Shown: piece by piece, positions 60,963 through 64,000 of the stretch
How the letters are laid out: each line of letters opens with the position of its first letter
Numbering within the stretch: position 1 is the first letter of the stretch
IMG/VR virus record: IMGVR_UViG_3300042922_000886
Span: 1 to 64,000 of that record
Length of the DNA: 64,000 nucleotides
Origin: a virus
Direction: 5' to 3' (one strand)
Notes under the pieces: model-generated
The model's input: only the letters and a program-made list of their open reading frames with translations
Database searches by the model: none
What the model was told of the DNA's origin: nothing
Position numbers and translations under genes: made by a program

Positions 60963-61205
60963 ATGAAACTGAAATTCGTGCAAACTCCACATAATTCCAT
61001 TCGGGTATGGATGCTATTCGATGAGGATCATAAAGATGTAATGATAAAATCGAGAGAATTTAACTTTTTCCAATTCATCTGAATATGGGGTGGATTTGAC
61101 AAAGTGGAAAGAGACATGTTTTCGTGGGAATTACCATTGTCGATAAAAGATTATATCAAGAAAAAATTCGCCCATTACCCAGATTGCCAAATCAATATAT
61201 TGTGA
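60963..61205 (+). pseudogene. Small phage protein gene with in-frame TGA (2)
   Basis: ATG 60,963 opens 39 codons to TGA at 61,080-61,082; the same frame goes on for 40 codons ('IWGGFDKVERDMF...IKDYIKKKFAHYPDCQI') to TGA 61,203. Both halves have natural composition and the second has no ribosome site and start that fit. Read-through or decay. Confidence 0.55.
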
Positions 61206-61251
61206 TTAATATAAAAATGTGAGTTCAATTGAGAATGGGTGAGCTGGACGA

Positions 61252-61665
61252 ATGAACGCTAAGGGGTATCGTCATACGTTGGATGATTTAATTAAGGCAG
61301 AAGTTAAAAAAAGAAAACAAAACAACGTTAGCAATGCTTCTGTGCAAGGAGTTATGCAGGATTTGGCTGATTACTGCAAAATAACAACTGATGCAATTTA
61401 TAATTATAGAAAATATAAAGCCATTCCTCTATTAGCTATAGCTTACAGAATGGCTGAGTATTTAGGAGTAACTGTTTTGGAATTGTACCAAATCGAAAAT
61501 TACGAATCAGCTTTAGGTAAAAGAAATGAACATGGAATAGGTAGAGGGAGGAAAAAAGAAGATTATAATAAGAATTGCAAAGAATGTGGTGAAATTGGTT
61601 ATGCGAAAGGTTTTTGTTTGAAGCACTATCAACAGCACAGGAGATTCAAATTAAATAAATTATGA
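61252..61665 (+). CDS. XRE-like regulator with zinc finger
   Basis: 137 residues. Residues 1-80 are a helix-turn-helix of XRE-type ('MQDLADYCKITTDAIYNYRK' then 'YRMAEYLGVTVLELYQIENY'). Residues 105-130 have 'CKECGE' and 'FCLKHYQQH', a zinc knuckle. Early phage regulator of unknown target. Confidence 0.65.
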   Translation: MNAKGYRHTLDDLIKAEVKKRKQNNVSNASVQGVMQDLADYCKITTDAIYNYRKYKAIPLLAIAYRMAEYLGVTVLELYQIENYESALGKRNEHGIGRGRKKEDYNKNCKECGEIGYAKGFCLKHYQQHRRFKLNKL

Positions 61666-61714
61666 TTCAAGTTGCGTCTATTATCAAAATATTTTATGGG
61701 GAGATGGGCTTACA

Positions 61715-61909
61715 ATGACAACACTAAAATCGAGCCGTGGAAAAGCAACTTTGAACAACGAAGAAATGGAAGAAGTATAGGAACAGATTAATGGTGAAGT
61801 CTGGAAGTTGATTTCCGCCACTAACCTCAAAGATATTGGAAGGCTGACAGACAATAATGGTTTCTACAAGTATGTCGAACAATTTAAAAATACACAAAAA
61901 CAATTCTAA
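61715..61909 (+). pseudogene. Small phage protein gene with in-frame TAG
   Basis: ATG 61,715 (GGGGAGATGG site) opens 21 codons to TAG at 61,778-61,780, then the same frame codes 42 more codons to TAA 61,907. The joined product would be 64 residues. As in the other two genes, the second part has no obvious start. Confidence 0.55.
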
Positions 61910-61936
61910 TAGAAAAAATAGAAAGGTGTGGTTATT

Positions 61937-62212
61937 TTGCTTCTAAAAACCTATGTGAAAGTAAATGATAAATACTATGCAGGAGAATTATCAGATACAT
62001 ATAAATCAAGTTTTTCAGGAGTTGGTTTTCACGACTATAAAAACTGCGAATTGTCTGTTTTGAAATTTGTTGACAATGAAAACAATGCTTACGTTTGTGA
62101 AGGTTTACGTAATCTAAATAGTATTATTGAAAGAATTATGCAAAGAGTGAAAGACAATGCGATACAGTTACAAAGAATCGAAATCATCAATGTCGGAAGT
62201 AATGTGTCATGA
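61937..62212 (+). CDS. Unknown beta-rich protein
   Basis: 91 residues from TTG 61,937, spaced eight bases after AAAGGTG. An in-frame GTG at 61,928 lies in the ribosome site. Overlaps the next gene by ATG-TGA. Confidence 0.5.
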   Translation: MLLKTYVKVNDKYYAGELSDTYKSSFSGVGFHDYKNCELSVLKFVDNENNAYVCEGLRNLNSIIERIMQRVKDNAIQLQRIEIINVGSNVS

Positions 62213-62349
62213 TGGATAATAAATTTAAAATTGTCTGTTGTAAATGTGGAAGTGAAAGTCGTTGGTGGTATATCGAAAATGACTACACTTTGAGTCTTAA
62301 ATGTAATAATGAAGATTGTGGAAACCAGAAAAATTATGAGGAAGATTAA
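62212..62349 (+). CDS. Small zinc-ribbon protein
   Basis: 45 residues. 'CCKCGSE' and 'CNNEDCGN' provide four Cys. Coupled to the preceding gene. Confidence 0.6.
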   Translation: MDNKFKIVCCKCGSESRWWYIENDYTLSLKCNNEDCGNQKNYEED

Positions 62350-62399
62350 AAGCAAATGAAAGGATTCTTGTATTGGATAAAATAAGAAAGGGCGGTTAA

Positions 62400-63101
62400 A
62401 TGACAATAAGTTCTAAGCCTGTAAGTGCAAATATTTTATATAAAGTGGTTGATGAAAAAATATATAAGTTATGCTCAATATGTGAAGAATATAAGCCAAT
62501 GAATGAGGAGAATTATAGTAAAAATAAAACCAATAAACGTGATGGCTTTCATCCTTACTGTAAACCTTGCAACAGTAGAAAATCTAGGCAATGGGAAATT
62601 GATAATCCTGAAAAATATAAAGCGTTAAATAAAACAAAATTGCCTAGTAAGAATCCAGTTAGATTGGAACGCTTACGAACATATAGAAAGACTGAAAAAT
62701 CTAAAGATTATATGACTGATTGGCGCAATAACAATAAAGATAAAATAAAAACATACAATGCATATAGATTGCAACACAAGACTCATGAGATAAGTCATAA
62801 AGAGTGGGAATATTGCAAAACTTATTTCAATAACAGATGTGCTTATTGTGGTCTACACTACAATGATCATTACCGAATGTACGCAGGTGAACCCCAAAAA
62901 ATTGATTTACACAAAGAACACGTTGACCACTTTGGTAGTAATAAAATTGATAATTGCGTCCCATCTTGTTTGTCTTGTAATTCAAAGAAACACAATAAAG
63001 AATTAGTTAGTTGGTATAATGAAAAAAATGTAAATTTTACGCAATATCGAATCCAAAGAATATATTTATGGCTTGCGGAAGACTATAAGAAAATCCAATA
63101 A
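62400..63101 (+). CDS. HNH endonuclease 2
   Basis: 233 residues with AAAGGGCGG site. N-terminal finger 'CSICEEYKP' with 'CKPCNSR', then HNH core 'CAYCGLHY', 'HKEHVDHFG', 'NCVPSCLSCNSKK'. Paralogue of the 42,997 gene by domain order and motif spacing. Confidence 0.85.
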   Translation: MTISSKPVSANILYKVVDEKIYKLCSICEEYKPMNEENYSKNKTNKRDGFHPYCKPCNSRKSRQWEIDNPEKYKALNKTKLPSKNPVRLERLRTYRKTEKSKDYMTDWRNNNKDKIKTYNAYRLQHKTHEISHKEWEYCKTYFNNRCAYCGLHYNDHYRMYAGEPQKIDLHKEHVDHFGSNKIDNCVPSCLSCNSKKHNKELVSWYNEKNVNFTQYRIQRIYLWLAEDYKKIQ

Positions 63102-63114
63102 AAGAAGTATTTTA
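63099..63114 (+). repeat. Junction hairpin 13
   Basis: TAAAA-GAAGTA-TTTTA. TAA stop is the left arm; GGGGTG follows. Confidence 0.75.
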
Positions 63115-63133
63115 AGGGGTGATGAAACGAAAA

Positions 63134-63286
63134 ATGAAAAACGCAAAAGAAATGAATCCCGCTGAACTTATTGATGAATTAGAGACACTTACATTGAAAC
63201 GATGGAATGCAAACTACACAGAAGGCTATAGACTTGATAATCGGTTAAGAGAACTTCGAATTGAAATGATGGAGAGAATGAAATAA
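63134..63286 (+). CDS. Small helical protein
   Basis: 50 residues with AGGGGTGATG site. Charged helix. Its TAA lies at a related AAATAA/TTATTT hairpin. Confidence 0.5.
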   Translation: MKNAKEMNPAELIDELETLTLKRWNANYTEGYRLDNRLRELRIEMMERMK

Positions 63287-63316
63287 GTCATTTATTTGGA
63301 AAGGTGAGTTATAAAT

Positions 63317-63709
63317 ATGAATGTTTACAAAAGCCTTGGAGAAATTGTGAGTGATTATAATGCGGGTGTCTACAAGAGTACGCTGCCTTATCCTACCGGC
63401 AGATTTAGAGAGGATCATGTCTTTGATGAAGACCAATCAATAAAATGGAATAAAGATGAGGTTGTAAGAAGAAATAGCGAATACGACCAGAAAAGAAATG
63501 AGTACCGTGCTGATAACAATAGATTAGATAAGTTACTCAAAGATGATGTAACTTACAACTTGATTTATGATTTTGACTTGAATCAAGAACAGGCCGAATA
63601 TACTTATGACATTGCATATACTGAAAAGCATTCTAGTATGACTGACGTATTCTATTATGCGGTTGAATTAGCAGAGTATTTTGTGAAAATGAAAGTACTT
63701 GAAAGATGA
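63317..63709 (+). CDS. Unknown helical protein
   Basis: 130 residues with GGAAAGGTG site. Tyr-rich with acidic helices. Followed by junction hairpin 14. Confidence 0.5.
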   Translation: MNVYKSLGEIVSDYNAGVYKSTLPYPTGRFREDHVFDEDQSIKWNKDEVVRRNSEYDQKRNEYRADNNRLDKLLKDDVTYNLIYDFDLNQEQAEYTYDIAYTEKHSSMTDVFYYAVELAEYFVKMKVLER

Positions 63710-63725
63710 TAAAAGAGCGATTTTA
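63710..63725 (+). repeat. Junction hairpin 14
   Basis: TAAAA-GAGCGA-TTTTA, just after the TGA; GGGAGG two bases on. Confidence 0.75.
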
Positions 63726-63746
63726 ATGGGAGGTGTGTTAGAGGAT

Positions 63747-64000
63747 ATGGATTGCCCGATTGATTTTGATTATAACAGATGCTCTTCAAAGGACTTCGGT
63801 TTGCAGTGTGATACATGTGTTCATGCTCCAGAGTTTCAAATTTATCAGCACGGTCTAATGTGGGTTGTATCAGACGATAAATACATTGCAACCGGCAAGA
63901 CAAGAGATGGAGCAATTGACAACTTCATTGAACTATTAAATAAAGAGTATGCTCGGTTGAAGCAAAAGGTCGATCAGGATATTCAAGAATCAAGAACGAA
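63747..64000 (+). CDS. Unknown Cys-containing protein, partial
   Basis: At least 84 residues from ATG 63,747 (GGGAGG site); the 3' end is outside the window. Contains 'CPIDFDYNRC' and 'CDTCVH', a possible metal site, then a coiled C-terminal part. Confidence 0.55.
   Translation, partial: MDCPIDFDYNRCSSKDFGLQCDTCVHAPEFQIYQHGLMWVVSDDKYIATGKTRDGAIDNFIELLNKEYARLKQKVDQDIQESRT

Noticed and set aside
57036-61205. Alternative genetic code in which TGA is Trp
   Set aside because: TGA is used as a normal stop by many intact genes, and one interrupted gene has TAG.
1-64000. tRNA or rRNA genes
   Set aside because: No cloverleaf-like stretch or rRNA segment was recognised by eye.

Overview
The window looks like about 64 kb of a temperate bacteriophage or prophage of a low-GC, endospore-forming Gram-positive host (Bacillales). 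The evidence is strong AGGAGG-type ribosome sites, frequent GTG/TTG starts, two RsfA/Myb-like regulators of the sporulation type, a B. subtilis-like MazF, B. subtilis-type LexA boxes, and small prophage proteins of a kind I know from Paenibacillus and Bacillus. Gene order resembles B. subtilis phage SPbeta (the yom-yon-yop segment). On the minus strand this order is an XRE regulator, a YonO-like RNA polymerase, a HU protein, a YonK-like protein, a phosphoesterase, a terminase, a portal, a protease/scaffold, a capsid, tail genes and a tape measure. The SPbeta assignment is from recalled family features and synteny, not from a search.

Positions 1-35,510 are almost all minus strand, transcribed right to left. 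From 35.5 kb down come the XRE regulator, small membrane and cytosolic proteins, a CoiA-like protein, a 916-residue protein with the DxDGD signature of YonO-type RNA polymerases, a zinc-finger protein with a probable CTG start, HU, a PIN-PhoH fusion, a calcineurin-like phosphoesterase, a homing-endonuclease-like gene, terminase, portal, protease/scaffold, decoration and capsid proteins, connectors, major tail protein, chaperone, a complete tyrosine recombinase, a small regulatory island (8.3-10.1 kb, with one plus-strand ribbon-helix-helix gene), tape measure, distal tail and tail-endopeptidase genes. Strong hairpins follow the capsid, major tail and HU genes.

Positions 35.5-38.4 kb form the control region. 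A divergent promoter separates the XRE gene from a protein with a tyrosine-recombinase fold (RII changed to Lys), which resembles the SPbeta master repressor MrpR/YopR. Next come a winged-helix protein, a 110-bp inverted-repeat element around an AT-rich core, and about 700 bp of gene-free DNA with an ATCGATG triplet and a stem-loop.

Positions 38.4-64 kb are almost all plus strand: many short early-type genes driven by repeated A-rich sigma-A promoters. Larger genes encode a polyvalent-like 928-residue protein and an N6-adenine methyltransferase-helicase fusion (a probable DNA-protection module), two HNH endonucleases, two cyclic-phosphate receiver (cREC) proteins, a YolD-like protein, an orphan recombinase core-binding domain, an SOS-boxed MazF with no antitoxin, a RelA/SpoT-type HD hydrolase and a PD-(D/E)XK-like protein.

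Four things stand out. (1) At least fourteen gene junctions between 42 and 64 kb carry the same small inverted repeat: the stop codon plus AAA, six variable bases, then its complement, then the next ribosome site. The stem bases covary between TGA and TAA stops. (2) Five genes are interrupted by a single frameshift or in-frame stop, including the large terminase, and both frameshifts have the same CGN-stop context. (3) Several genes appear to start at ATT or CTG. (4) Two LexA-type boxes point to SOS control of mazF and of an unknown gene. No replication polymerase, lysis cassette, tRNA, rRNA, CRISPR array or arbitrium (AimR/AimP) genes were recognised.
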